Source of the DNA: Hibiscus mutabilis
Taxonomy: Eukaryota > Streptophyta > Magnoliopsida > Malvales > Malvaceae
Assembly: GCA_019671005.1 (NCBI GenBank)
Contig: CM033745.1
Span: 21,256,921-21,320,920 of the forward strand
DNA: 64,000 nucleotides
Reading direction: 5' to 3'
Below the pieces are notes generated by a model. The model made no database searches. It was given only the letters and a program-made list of their open reading frames with translations, and was not told where the DNA came from. Below are positions 46,495-58,945 of this stretch, one piece after another (position 1 is the stretch's first letter; the number at the start of each line of letters is the position of its first letter). A program made the position numbers and the translations under genes.

Positions 46495-46905
46495 GAAAAA
46501 TATATCATAGACCCTTCCCATCACATAGAATATGTACCTAGCCAATTAAATTAATACACAACATGTACTTTTTTTCATGTTAGACTTACATGTAAACATA
46601 TCCATATATGAGTAAGCACATTTGGTCGGTTGGCTAAGCTGCTCATTTTTGTTCTCTTATAATCTCTTAGATCATAGGTTCTAGATCTCCTCCTTTCCCT
46701 AAAGTTCTACCTTCCCCTTCCTTCTAGGTAGGATTAAGATTAGAATTAGGATTTGTCAAAAAAAAATTCTAATACCAACAAAGGAATAAAGAAATTGCCA
46801 TAAATCTCTTCTCTATCACTTCTCCTTTCATTAAAACAATTTTTTTCTCCATTGATGCATTTTCTTTTAGAAAATGGAACACTATTTTGATATAGTGAAT
46901 TGGGA
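46495..46905 (+). repeat. left arm of a large inverted repeat
   Basis: It pairs with the reverse complement of 53080-53375 along AGACCCTTCCCATCA, CCAATTAAATTAATA, ATTGCCATAAATCTCTT, CACTTCTCCTTT and ATTAAAACAA. The left arm is longer because a SINE-like insertion lies in it (46607-46768). Confidence 0.7.
46607..46768 (+). mobile_element. SINE-like insertion
   Basis: TGGCTAAGCTG at 46631 fits a tRNA A box and GGTTCTAGATC at 46677 a weakened B box, 46 bp apart. The unit ends in CAAAAAAAAA. The matching right arm of the inverted repeat lacks this stretch, supporting an insertion. The target duplication is unclear. Confidence 0.5.
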
Positions 46906-47571
46906 TGATGTCTGAAAATGTTTTAAAACCATAGTGAAACTGTCAATAAGAAGTGCAGTAAAATATTGAAGCTTCACCATTTTGTAAAATTTGATTTATC
47001 AAATTAACATGTTCTACCACTTCGCCCTTCGAATGCACGAAATCAACCGAAAATAATGACAAAAAAATCCAAGAAGTGAGTTTCCCAGAACTTGAACAGA
47101 TACTTAGAGAGAGACAACTTCTACGAAATTTAAGGTGTTTGAAAAATTAAGGAAATTGAAAGAGTAAATTTTAAAATTATAGATAAAAATTTTCGACGAG
47201 TACATTAACATTCTTTAATATACACTACAAAAACAATAAATTTTGATCGATGAATACTCATGAACAAATTACCTTGGCGTTACAAGAAATTAAACTTCAT
47301 TTTTTAATGGTTTTTTTTTTTATCAAACATACAAACTGTTTCAGATAAATGGAAAAAATTAAAAGAAAATTACATACAATGCAAAAAATACATAAAGGTC
47401 CTGAATTGTTTTATCTTCTACAAATATTAACCCTTGTAATTGATCTTTTATAGCATTTGCCATGGATTTTATCTCATATTTGGTTGGATATCATCACCTA
47501 ATTCTCTCGAGAAATTGATTTTATAGTATCAGCCATGGATTTTATCTTCTATTAATGTATATAACATATTA
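46906..47571. other. intergenic, no gene
   Basis: AT-rich sequence between the inverted-repeat arm and the dispersed repeat. ATGGATTTTATCT recurs near 47462 and 47538 as part of a ~75-bp degenerate duplication. No coding signal. Confidence 0.4.
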
Positions 47572-47721
47572 TTGAACCCAACAAGTGATCCTATTGGAAA
47601 AACAGATAATGTTCATCCTTGCAATGTTTGCAATGTGTATGTGCATTGTCAAATAGTTAAGAATATATATGAACAGATACCACATTGTCATCACATTTAG
47701 ACTATTAAAAAAACTATATAT
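47572..47721 (+). repeat. dispersed repeat, copy 2 (cut by copia)
   Basis: Shares GAACCCAACAAGTG, GATAATGTTCATCC, GTGCATTG, AGTTAAGAATATATATGAAC and AGACTATTAAAAAA with copies at 18223-18395 and 54312-54440, but lacks the GATTCAAATC core. The copia element inserted at its A-rich end. Confidence 0.65.
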
Positions 47722-47962
47722 TGTTATGAATATCTTTATTTATGGTGGATATCCATATATTAAATGAGATTTTAATGTACTTTATTATTGGGGCTTAATA
47801 CTCATTGAAATTAGGGTTTCCATCTTATGCCTATAAATATAGAGTTTAGAGAAAGCATTGTATACAACCCTACTTTGAGAATATAATACAAGTCTCTCTC
47901 TTTGTCTCTCATCTTGTTCTTGTTCATTTATTTTATTCTTGCTCTTTACTTTATTCACAACA
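47722..47962 (+). repeat. 5' LTR of copia element
   Basis: TGTTATGAATATC ... TTCACAACA. It includes a TATA box at 47831-47840 and a CT-rich stretch (about 47892-47915) near the likely transcript start. Confidence 0.92.
47831..47840 (+). promoter_or_regulatory. TATA box of copia LTR
   Basis: GCCTATAAATATAGAG in the 5' LTR; repeated at 52914-52923 in the 3' LTR. Confidence 0.65.
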
Positions 47963-48953
47963 TGTTATCAACACGATCTCACTCAATTACCTTGGTTCTT
48001 GTCGACAATTTCCGAAAAAGATTTTAACAAGATATTGGTGACTACATCTACCATATATTCAACTTAGCTTGAAAAGTCTGGTATGTTTTTACTTATTTAT
48101 CTCGATATAGTGGATGATTAATTATTCTTAAATTAAGGTCAGTGTATTTTAATTTATTGTTTCTTTGATGATATATCTAATATTAAATATATACACGATT
48201 ATGATTTTTTAATGACGTGATTTCTTTTTCTTACCATCCAGGGATGGTTGTTCAAAGCGGGGAATAATCATGTGTTTAAAACATAATGGAATATACGTGT
48301 AGTGTTTCTGCACCTATTTTGAGATTTTTTTTGTTCTTTAGTTATGACCAATATTTGTTTATTTTATTCGAATGATGAAAGTTTGTGTTTTTAATCTACT
48401 AGATGTTAGTAATTGCATCGATTAATCATTATTATTTATACATCCTTATAGTTGCTTATTTGTTTAAGAATGACAATTATTCTTATAATGATTATATTTA
48501 TGTTATTTTATCGATTAAAGTTGATATTTTTCACTATATTTTGAGTTATACATAATATCTTTAAATGGCTTGGAAAGAGATATGACAAAAAGAGATTATG
48601 ATGAGCTGTTTTGGTCATTTATATCTCCATTATCCTTGAGAGGGAAATCAATATCGGTAAACTCTATTTTTATTCTTTAAATTACGATTTTAAAGTGCAA
48701 TAAATTATGGTGATTTATGATCTACAAGAAGACTGTTATAAATTATGGTGATTTATATTCTTTGTTCTCTTAGTTTAATCCGAATATATTAGCTGGACAT
48801 CTCATTCTACGAGGTTATTGGTCTCAAGGAAGGCTTCTAAGGACCTTGTGAACTGGTTTAACAATACCGCGTACAAGGATTAAATCTTTAGAATAATCTG
48901 CTTAAAATAAGGCCAGAGCCATTATACTTCTTCGTCGTCACCTCCATAAGGAG

Positions 48954-49520
48954 TTGAAATCTGAATATTTAATAGTGAAAGATCCTCTTATTCCTTGGAA
49001 TAATTTAAAGGAACGATATAACCATCAGAAAACTATTATTCTACCTAAAGCTCAATATGGTTGGTTGCATCTGAGATTGCAAGATTTTAAATCAGTAAGC
49101 GAGTATAACTCTGCTATGTTTCGAATTACTTCACAATTGAAGTTATATGGTCAAAATATTACTGATGATGATATGTTAGAAAAAAACATACTCCACTTTT
49201 CATGCAAATAATGTTGTCCTCAAACACAATATATGAAAAATGTTTTAAAGACCCACTGACTCCACTCTATTCCCTGAAGTGAATGTGAGAACTTATAATA
49301 AATGCCACATTAGTAGTTGTGGTCATGGTCAAAGCTATGGACATAGACATTATGGTTATTTTAAGAATACTTATACCCACCAGAAGTGGGATTATAAGGA
49401 TGGCAAGAATGATAGAGATCATATTAAAAATTTTATGTTATCAATGCTATGGTACAAACCATTGATCTCGTACTTGTCAAACGCCGAAGCATTATGGACC
49501 TTTATCCAAAATCATGAATG
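48954..49520 (+). pseudogene. copia gag pseudogene
   Basis: 48954-49211 encodes IPWNNLKERYNHQKTIILP, LRLQDFKSVSEYNSAMFRI and ITDDDMLEK, the UBN2-type gag of plant copia elements. A stop at 49209 and frameshifts follow. In another frame near 49440-49490 CYGTNH..SRTCQTPK is a decayed zinc knuckle. Confidence 0.85.
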
Positions 49521-49739
49521 ATAAAGGAAATAAAATATAAACAAATTTTGTTTACAAAAATGACGAAAATAATTATGGCATTTTTTGTCCAACTCAATTG
49601 GATATTGTTGATTTCCCCATAACCATCGAAGGGAATAATTCACCATTTATTTATATTATACATATATATATATATATTTTTAAATATTTATTTATTATCC
49701 TTTGAAGAAATATGATTACTTTCGGAATAAAATATACAA

Positions 49740-52450
49740 TGAATTGTGGCGATTTTTGCTTAGTAGACAGTGCAAGTACTCATACTATACTTAAGCATAA
49801 GAACAATTTTTCTCATTTAAATGCAAGGGTAAAAATGTGAGTACTTTATCTCAAAAAACTAAAATATTAATGCTCTGGAAGAGTAATAAGTTCTTGTGCA
49901 TTATCTTTGATAGATAATTGATTTGATATGTGCTATATTTAATATTTTTCATTCCTGAAGTGAATGGTACAGAGCACATATTTTTCATTCTTTGAAATGA
50001 ATGGAACAAAACACATATTGAAAAGTGCATAACTATACATATTTTCCCATTTAAAATGCAATGGAATAATGCGAGTACTATATCCGGAAGTACTAATATC
50101 ATAGGAGGCTCCGAAAGAGCAAATATGTTATTGCCAAATGGAACTCTATTCCATATTCACAATGCATTCTACTCGCCAAAATCGCACAGAGACTTATTAA
50201 ATTTTAAAGATATTCACAGAAATGAATATCATATTGTGACTATTAGTCAAGGGGATGCTGACTATCTCCATATTACGAGTATAAACCAAGGCAATAAGAA
50301 AATCTTGACAAAATTACATGCATTGTCATCCACATTGTACCACACAAGAATTAGTACAAATTGAAGCTTATGTTATTGTAAACCAAAAGTTTACCGATAA
50401 CTTTATTATTTGGCATGACCGATTAGGCCATCCCGATTCAATTATGATGTAAAACGCTATTGATACTTCATGTGGCTATTCATTGAAGAACTGATAGATT
50501 CTTCAAAGTAATGTTTTTCATGTGATGCTTGCTCTCAAGGCAAATTGATTATTCAACCAACACTAGCTCAGATAGATTATGAATCTATTAATTTTCTGGA
50601 ATGGATACAGGGTGATATATGTGGGCCCATACACCCTTCTTATAAATCATATAGATATTTTATGGTTTTAATCGATGCATCAACTAGATGGTCATATGTA
50701 TCCTTGTTATCAACCCGTAACTTGGCGTTTGCGAGGTTACTTGCTCAGTTGATAAAATTACGAGCACATTTTCCAAATTACCCTATAAAGACAGTTACTA
50801 TTGATAATGCTGGTGACATGTCATTTTACATGCAACATTACTAATTTGCATCAAGCCAACAAATTATCACAAGTTCTCCCCATTACAAAACTTATCAAAT
50901 CAATTGCTAGATGATTTTGCTGACCCTAAAAGAGTGACTAAGTCACATATACCAGCTATGAATGCTCTGATTAAATTTGATGTCCCAGAAGGACAAACTC
51001 TAGTTGCTAATGAGTCTAGCTTACGCCTATAGCGTGGTAGACAAGTAGGTTTCAAAGATAAAAATCCTCGAAAAAGAAAAGTGAGCTATATTTTATGATG
51101 GTCTGATCAAGGAATCAACGAAATATGAAAATCTCTAGAAGAGATTAAAAGGTCTCCAACAGAGACATTATACATGACTCGGGTACCTGATACGAGGTCT
51201 CAATGAATTATGTCATGTCTGGTAATAAGTGGAACCGAAATCAAATCGATGCCGAAAATACATTTACATGCAATATAGCACTAGAGATTTTGGATGATAA
51301 TGTAGATCATTAACCATTGTCAATTGGACAATGTAAACAAAGAAATGATTGGCCAAAATGGAAAGAGACAATTGAGGCGAAACTAAAATCTCTTTCGAAA
51401 TGAGAAGTATTCGGGCCTATAGTTCATACATCGAAAGTTGTAAAGCCCGTGGATATAAAGGATTCTTTGTGAGAACGAGAAATGAAAAAGGGGAAATTGT
51501 GAGATATAAAAGTCGTTTGATTGCACAAGGATTTTCACAAAGACCTATAATCGATTATGAGGAAACATACTGCTCAGTGGTGGATGCAAAAGATTTTTAT
51601 TAGTCTGGCAATAAAAGACTTAGTTTCCGCCTAATGGATGTCGTTACATCCTATTTGTATGAGCTTCTTAATAATAATTTTACATAAAACTTTCGAAAGG
51701 ATTTAGACTGCAGAAGCAGTTAATTCAAGTTCTCGAGAATACTATTCAATCAAATTGAACTTATCTATTTATGGATGAAACAAATTGGGCGCATATTGTA
51801 TATTTGCCTCAATGAATACTTATTAGCGGAAGGCTATAAGAATGATTCAATTTCCCCGAGCATTTTTATTAAGAGGTTTAGCTTTGGATTTGTCATTGTT
51901 GTTGTTGTTGTGTATGTTGATTATTTGAATACCGTTGACACTCGTGAAGAGATCTCCTTAATAATGGAATGTTTGTGCATCAATCGACATACACAGAAAA
52001 ATGTTTAAAGAGACTTTATATGTATAATGCATATTTGTTGATCACCCTTATAGTTGCTAGGTCTCTTAATGTAAACAAAGATCCATTTTGCCCTCGAGAA
52101 AAGGGTGATGATATTCTTGGTCCAAAAACACCATATATATATATATATTAATTGATCTGGAAGCATCATATTTTAGTTGGTCCAGAAATACTATCTAAGT
52201 GCTACGAGTCCATTACCTTTAGATCTTTCAAAACTCAATGCCTCTCCAAATCATGTAAATACTTGCTATGCACGAGGCAAAGCCGAAATATGTGTTTGGC
52301 TAAATATATCCAGAAGGTATGTGAATTGCTTTCACAAGATAAGATGCAAGATATCTTGTGTAGAGATAATGCAAAATTTATATCTCAAGGTGGATACATC
52401 AAATGTGATAAAACGAAACATATTTCTTCAAAGTTTCATCCCTCATGATC
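49740..52450 (+). pseudogene. copia pol pseudogene (protease, integrase, RT traces)
   Basis: Protease: CLVDSASTHTILKHKNNF near 49760-49815. GAG-pre-integrase: WHDRLGHPDS near 50413-50440. Integrase: EWIQGDICGPIHPS, MVLIDASTRWSYVSLLS and TIDNAGD, retaining two of the D,D,E residues; it then breaks off. RT: YKSRLIAQGFSQRPIIDYEETY near 51500-51570, and the catalytic box reads YVDYLN near 51920 where YVDDL is usual, so it is inactive. Stops are frequent throughout. Confidence 0.85.
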
Positions 52451-52791
52451 TTCAAAAGAATAGAATTCGATGAATCCTTTCAAGCAGTAATTTGAAAGAT
52501 ATATTCACCAGTGCATAGTCTAGTTCAACATTTGAAGATTATATTCAAGATTGAATTATGAAGATTCAAAGATCTTATGTGATATTTGCATGAGGGGGAG
52601 TAAATACGCGTTGCACTCTTTTTCCCTTAACCGAGGTTTTGTCCCAATGGGTTTTCCTGGTAAGGTTTTTAATGATGCAACATGTTATGCGTATCAAAGA
52701 TGTGTGTACTCTTTTTTCTTCACTAAGATTTTTTTTCTCACAGGGTTTTTACCTTAGTAAGGTTTTAACGAGACAAATTATCTTCATAGAT

Positions 52792-52804
52792 ATCCAAGAG
52801 GGAG
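52792..52804 (+). other. copia polypurine tract
   Basis: CCAAGAGGGAG directly precedes the 3' LTR start at 52805. Confidence 0.75.
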
Positions 52805-53051
52805 TGTTATGAATATCTTTATTTATGGTGGATATCCATATATTAAATGAGACTTGAATGTACTTTATTATTAGTGCTTAATACCCATTCAAATTAGGGT
52901 TTCCATCTTATGCCTATAAATATAGAGTTTGGAGAAAGCATTGTATACAACCCTACTTTAAGAATATAATACAAGTCTCTCTCTTTGTGTCTCATCTTGT
53001 TCTTGTTCTTGTTCATTTATTTTGTTCTTGCTCTTTACTTTATTCACGACA
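52805..53051 (+). repeat. 3' LTR of copia element
   Basis: TGTTATGAATATC ... TTCACGACA; partner of 47722-47962 with about ten substitutions and a small CTTGTT insertion. Confidence 0.92.
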
Positions 53052-53079
53052 TATATATTATTGAATTTTTAAAATTGAT

Positions 53080-53375
53080 TTTTAGTTTATTTTATATCAT
53101 TAAAAAGAATAATATTTTCCATTTTTAAAAAAAAATGAAAGTGAATGCATTATTGGAGAAAAACTTGTTTTAATTAAAGGAGAAGTGAAAGGTAAAGAAT
53201 AAGAGATTTATGGCAATTCCTTTGTTATCCTTGGAATTGAAATATTACCTTAATTATTTTAAAATAAATGACATGGACATGTTTTATGTGTAAGTATGAT
53301 ATGAAAAAAATATATGACGTATATTAATTAATTGGTTGAGTTTACATCTGAAATGATGAGAAGGGTCTGTTATAA
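53080..53375 (-). repeat. right arm of the large inverted repeat
   Basis: The reverse complement matches 46495-46905 without the SINE-like insert. The copia element sits between the arms. Confidence 0.7.
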
Positions 53376-53403
53376 AATTTCTCACAAGGAAGAGTGAGAT
53401 AAG

Positions 53404-53515
53404 CGTCGTGAGGGTCACTGTACGAACAACTTTCACGCCTATTCTCAAAAATGACGATCTTTTATAGATATTACACCGGCAAACAAACGTCGTGAGGGTC
53501 ACCGTACGAACACCA
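53404..53515 (+). repeat. 26-bp direct repeat pair
   Basis: CGTCGTGAGGGTCACTGTAC starts near 53404 and recurs with one change near 53488, each followed by GAACA. The spacing is about 84 bp. Unusual GC content for this region; no function known. Confidence 0.75.
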
Positions 53516-54311
53516 AAAACCCGTAAAAGTAACCACAGAAATTTGTCATAAAGGTAGAGAAAACATGTCATTAGAGGCAGAGGAAAGCACAACAAGATGT
53601 GCGAAAAAATAAAACAAATAAAAAAACATGAATCACCGACGATCGACGATCGACATTGATATTGCCGTTGATGAAAAAGAAAAAGGAGAAATAAGCCGCT
53701 AGCCCTAATTAACATATTTTATTTAGATTGATACTGTAGCGACTAAAACAATTTGATAGGTATCCCACTTTTCTTAAAAATTTTGGTTTTGAGAGATTTC
53801 TTTAAAATCGTCATTTTGAAAATAAAACTATTGGAGTCACCACTGGTCACTTGAGTTAGGTAGACCAGACACCAAAAAATAAACCAGATATTTTTCTTTT
53901 GAGTTCGGGAGTTGGTTACATGTGGGGAAGGGTTCGCACCCCCACCACGTACAAATTTGGTACCAAATCAATTATCGTTTTATTAATATTAAATTTTGCG
54001 AGTTAAAGTGACGATTAAATCAAAATTTGGTTATACATGCGAGTAAATTTTAAGGGCCCCTTTATTAGAGAATAAACAAAAAAACCACCACCAATACGCC
54101 TGATACTAGCCAAATTTACTCTCGAATAAAAGGACACCGCGGTAACAATTTATATCTCGAATACAACATAATGACATGGTATGTATGAACAAAGATAGAT
54201 ATTACAAAAACTAAATATGGGGTGATAATCACGAAATGTGTAACATATATTACATCATGCGATTAGAAGACTATATATGATTATACACTATGCATGTCCC
54301 GGTGAAAAGCG

Positions 54312-54440
54312 TATGATATTCATCTTAAGAGACACAGATTCAAATCGCTATGTCTGCAAGATGTATGCACATTGCCAAAGAGTTAAGAATATATATGAAC
54401 AGATACTACCTTGTAACTACCTTTAGACTATTAAAAAAAT
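54312..54440 (+). repeat. dispersed repeat, copy 3
   Basis: TATGATATTCATC, GAGACACAGATTCAAATCGC, GATGTATGCACATTGCC and AGACTATTAAAAAAAT match the copies at 18223-18395 (reversed) and 47572-47721. It lies inside the Ogre-3 LTR but not in the other Ogre LTRs, so it is a separate insertion. Confidence 0.7.
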
Positions 54441-54627
54441 ATGATAAAAATGTGTATGCATCAAAAGTATATAAATAAATAAAATAAATAAATAAATAAA
54501 CATGCACATAAATACATAAAACGATATATATATATAATAACAAAATGTGCAGAACATAACACATAAATACTAATGATATATCTATACATATAACACCTGT
54601 ACTAAGCTATATACACACATATATATG

Positions 54628-54851
54628 GGTTAGGATCCACTTGCATGGTGTAAAACTCAATTATTTTTACACTTTTTTTGGATCGTTGGATGAGTAAAAT
54701 GGATGGATGAGATTAACAGTAAAAAATATGAAGATTATCACTTGGAATAAAAAGATAAAGAAACAATCTTAGCCATTAATTACCATCATCCAACGGTCCA
54801 AAAAAAGTATAAAAGTAATTGAGTTTTACACCATGTAAGTGGATCCTAACC
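54628..54851. mobile_element. 224-bp MITE with long inverted repeats
   Basis: The ends GGTTAGGATCCACTTGCATG and (reversed) GGTTAGGATCCACTTACATG extend to about 65 bp of near-perfect pairing on each side. Flanks are TATA-rich, so the target duplication is ambiguous. The interior is AT-rich and non-coding. Confidence 0.85.
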
Positions 54852-55005
54852 TATATATATATATAACTATACGTATAATATACAATTTAATAATAAATAA
54901 AAATGTGATTTACATATAGACATAAGTAAAACTTGCTAAATACATTTAAGTAATTTTGTAAAGGAATCTAAGCTATAATTATTCTCATACAATGATGTAT
55001 ATAAT

Positions 55006-56442
55006 AAAGCTCATAATAGTTGCATAATTAGTCATTCATGCATTAATTCATGTTTCTTTCCACACGTTGAGCTTGATTACATAACTTGGTGATTTTTGTG
55101 GAAAAAATATGCTGCTTTGGTGTGTTTTTGTGTGTGTATGTAAGGATCAAATAAAATTGCCAAAGCAATGTTGAGCTAGTTGCGGGGTAATGCATGAAGG
55201 AGGCTATTTTATTACCCAGTTGCCATGGCATTTGTTCGACAAACAAAAAAAAATGCAATAGGGATGTCAAAATTTTGTCGATGACTTTACAAGCCCAAGA
55301 TGACATGGAGCAAGGCCCAAGCCCAAAGGAATTTGATTGCCATGCAGAGATTAAAAAAAGAATTAAATTCAAAGAAGATAGGAGAGTTCTAATAGGAATA
55401 AAATTATAATAAAGAATTATATTCTTTAAAGATAATTTAATTCCAACTCAAACTCCTCCTCAAAGAAGGACTTTGGCCTAGCCCTATAAATAGCAAGGAG
55501 ATTTCGACAATCCAAAAAGAGAGAAGGGGGAAATTTAGACAAGAGAGCATTAGGGAATTTAGACTTCTTCTTCTTCTTTTCTTCTATTAGATTCATGGTT
55601 TGGGGATTATTCTTTGTATATCTTTTGAACCCAACCATGAACTAACTTGATCGGCTATGGTTATTGTGTTTTGTGGTTGTGAGAAACTATTGGTTTTTGT
55701 TTAGGTAATAAGAGTTTGTACTTTTCTATTTCAAGGTTTATTCATTCTTGATTCTTATTATTGTTTTGCGAGTGAATTGGGAGAGGATCTCGTGATTTCA
55801 TCCATTTATCTAATATCGGAGAGTTAGATTCAAAAAGCGAATGAATATGATCTTTATTCAATCAATGATGGTGAAGATTAATCCGGCAGGAATAAGTTAA
55901 GGATTTCAGCGGCTAAGAAGGAGTGCAAGATTGGTTGTTGTTCACCCTTGATTCACGCGGGATGTATTATCAAGGCATGCACAAGTAGCTAGAGTTTCGA
56001 CTTAGGGATAAGAAGAAACCATTGAAGAAACGCTCCGCCGAACCTTGAAGTTGCTGCCCGATCGCCCAAGTAGTTGCCCAACTAGTCGCCCGAGGCAACC
56101 ATCAATTAGTTGCCAAGGCAACCCCGTTGTGCAAAAATCGCCCGCGGCAAGCTGAGTTGCCCGTGCACTCTTTACCAAGACAATCAATCGGCTATCACAC
56201 CTCAACTCACGATAACCTAGCCTATCTCTCTCAATCGATCTCATCTTTTCTTTTACTTTATTGCTTTCTAGTTTAGTTATTAGTTAAACTCCTTTTAATT
56301 GTGTTTTTACTTTTCACGGTCACGATAACTTAAGCAAAGTGGCCCAAACCAATCCTGTGGAGGCGATACTCGATACTCATATCACTTTATTACTTGCGGC
56401 GTGTATACTTGCACAATTCGTAGTAGCATATCACACATAACA
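55006..56442 (+). repeat. 5' LTR of Athila-like copy 2 (5'-truncated)
   Basis: Begins AGCTCATAATAGTTGC, which in a full LTR (59409) lies about 62 bp in; ends CACACATAACA. TATA box CTATAAATAG at 55484-55493. Confidence 0.85.
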
Positions 56443-56448
56443 AGTTTT

Positions 56449-56465
56449 TGGCGCCGTTGCGGGGA
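56449..56465 (+). other. primer-binding site of Athila-like copy 2
   Basis: TTTTTGGCGCCGTTGCGGGGA directly inside the LTR, with one C lost compared with the usual TTGCCGGGGA. Confidence 0.75.
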
Positions 56466-56589
56466 TTGGCAATTGGTGTTAGTTGTTTTTGTTATTGCAT
56501 TTTTTCTCTCTTAATTTTACTAACTTTTCTTTTTGTTTGTTTTATCAAAAAAAAAAAAAAAAAGGTGCTTCTAAGTTAAGGAACATCAA

Positions 56590-58110
56590 CATGTCGGAAA
56601 TAAAAACCAATCTATTCGAGAGATGATGTTGGAAGATATGAATCAATTCAATCAAGAGTTCCTTGCACCCTTTGATGATTACCTATACCAACAGAGAAAA
56701 AGCCCAAAGAACTTATACCATGGAAAAATCTTGTGCTATGTGTGGAGAACATCATGTGTTTGAAAATTGCCCTCACATTTTTGGTGCATATAACACATGG
56801 AGGACCATAGAGGACCAGCAGCAAAATTCTTCATGGTATGATCAAAAAACTCAAATTTTTTTTACCATAACAATTTTGCGCGACAACAGATATGCCATGG
56901 CAATGTAGTCCTTTTCAAGAGCATTCCAATTCCTTGGAGGAAAGCGTTACTAGCTTCATTGGCTAGACTTGGCGGATCAATTGAAGAGATTAGAGAACTA
57001 TCAAAATCTATGGATACGAGGATAACTCAATGGGATGCAACCTTAGGGGATTGAGAAGATCAATTGGGGAGATCCACATATGTCATGGATAACATGCACC
57101 AACAATTCATTCCTAGGGATCTTGGCGTCCCAAGGCAAGAGGATAAGGAGCAATGCAAAGAAATCTCTCGATGTGTGAGGAACAACTAGAACCTCAAAGT
57201 CAAGAGGATGCCAATGAGAGAGACTGCCCCAACATGATGAGCATGAACAACAAATTGCCTCGGCAATGATTGAGAGCCTGAGCGAGCAATGCGCGACAAC
57301 ACTCGGTGAAGGCGAGAACAATAATACTACAGCAAATTCTAAGGAACACGATGCGAGAAGGTTACAGCGTTGATGTTGAAGCGAGGAATCTATAGATGCT
57401 CTCATCTACAATTGCCACGGCAATTACTCGACCACATACAAGATCAACGAGATGATAATACTTTGCCAATGGAATATGAGCGGTAATAGTTGAACCTTTT
57501 GAATTCTTTAAAAACTCACCTCGTCCATTGCGGTATGTCTTGAGGAACCGAGGTTGGTAGATTTGAAGCCATCGAAATCTCTCTGATGGAGATGTTTGAG
57601 AGGCCAAAAGAAAAAAAGGTGTTTGGATTCATAAAGCTCTTGAAAAATTGATTCTTCCCTTGACTTAGAAAAAAATTTGACAACTGATTGCCACGGCAAT
57701 TGGCTTGAGCAACAATTGCCCGACAACAAAGGCTACATCCAACCATGATAGAAGTCGACAAGAATGAGGTAATTGAATGGTTGAGAATGGATATAATTTT
57801 TCCTATTAATATATTTGTGCCTTCGGGAATAGTAGCAAGGTGGAGAGTATACATGGACTACAAGCGAACAAAGAAGAAAGACACCTCCACCATGGTAGCA
57901 TAAAAAGGGAGTAGTGGCAAGCACATTTGCCAAACTCTTTTTGGGCAATATTATCACCCGATGGAGGTGCGGATGGACTATAAAAGTATCAGCGGCAACC
58001 TTCAACACCGCAACAACTCTCTCATCGCGCGCCCTCTGCAACCATGGGCCAGCGCCGCGCCTCGGCAACCCACGGCGCCTCGGCAACCATGGATGTGCAT
58101 GCCTCGGCAA
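56590..58110 (+). pseudogene. gag-like pseudogene of Athila-like copy 2
   Basis: The same protein as on 4603-6101 in copy 1, now with many frameshifts. Recognisable pieces are the CAMCGEHHVFENCPH knuckle (about 56732-56776), DGSIEEIRELSKSMD near 56975-57015 and WRVYMDYK near 57842-57865. Most differences are single-base indels and C-to-T type changes, so it is older or faster-decayed than copy 1. Confidence 0.7.
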
Positions 58111-58945
58111 CCCTCGGCCTTACCACGGCAACTACGATACATTTATTTTTATTTTTATTTTTTGAACTATTTTGTTCTATTATTTTTTTTATTTTTTTCT
58201 CTTTATTTTTTTTAGGATATATTTTATTTTTTTCTTCATTATCTTTAGTTTCGGGTTTTTTTTTATTTTCTTTTCCACAACAAGACTCACAACCACCACC
58301 ATGATAAGGAAATTTCTTGCCGACTACTCGCCACAACAACCACAGCGAAAGCTGGCGATGCCCGAGCAACAACAATGGCCGGCAACTACGATGCACATGC
58401 AAGTAAACCTGCATCGGCAAACATGGACCAAATCAAGGCAATGCTATTCACGCGGTACTAGCCTCAAGCATTCAACCAGCGACCGAAAAATTGAATCAAG
58501 CAAGCGGCCTGAAGGAAACTCATCAATCGGTGTGACGACCTCTCTGACTAACTCATTTCATTTAGTTTCTTTTAAATTTTGTTTCACTCTTACATGCATT
58601 GAGGACAATGCTTCTCTCGAGTTTGGGGGTGTTGGTTTCTAGTTAGTTTCATATTTAGTTGCATTCATCTTTAGCAATCACATATAGGTTGCATATGTTA
58701 CTTGCCATGCCTTTAATTTGATTTAATTGCTTAAGACTTGTTGAATATCAATGATGAATTTTGCCACTTTGTACTTAATTGAAATAACCTTTAATTTTGG
58801 ATTGCATGAAAAAGAACTTGGAGTTTTACTATGATGCTGAATTTTTTTACACGGTTGTGGGTTGTTGATTCAAAAAAACTTAGTGAACTTAGGTTGCTTA
58901 AAATTTGGGTAAATTTAAAATTGAAAATTAAAAGTTAATTTCTTG
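58111..58945. other. non-coding 3' region of Athila-like copy 2
   Basis: T-rich run 58140-58280, then sequence matching the reverse complement of 3780-4440 in copy 1 (ACCACCACC, TTGAGGACAATGC, GGTTGTGGGTTG). Frames here are accidental. Confidence 0.5.

Larger units (their letters stand above)
47722..53051 (+). mobile_element. Ty1/copia element, complete ends, decayed coding
   Basis: Two short LTRs (241 and 247 bp) with TG...CA ends, a primer site TGTTATCAACACG after the 5' LTR, a polypurine tract AAGAGGGAG before the 3' LTR, and a 5-bp target duplication TATAT at 47717-47721 and 53052-53056. Inside, gag, protease, integrase and RT traces occur in copia order, all broken. The LTRs differ by roughly 4-5% by eye, so it is older than the Athila-like copy 1. 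Confidence 0.92.

Noticed and set aside
53284..53715. 143-aa minus-strand ORF with hydrophobic stretches
   Set aside because: It overlaps the inverted-repeat arm and the 26-bp direct repeats; residues repeat with the DNA repeat and no family is recognisable.
58022..58642. Overlapping ORFs of 83-156 aa near 58 kb
   Set aside because: T-rich, in several frames and both strands, inside the non-coding 3' part of the Athila-like element.
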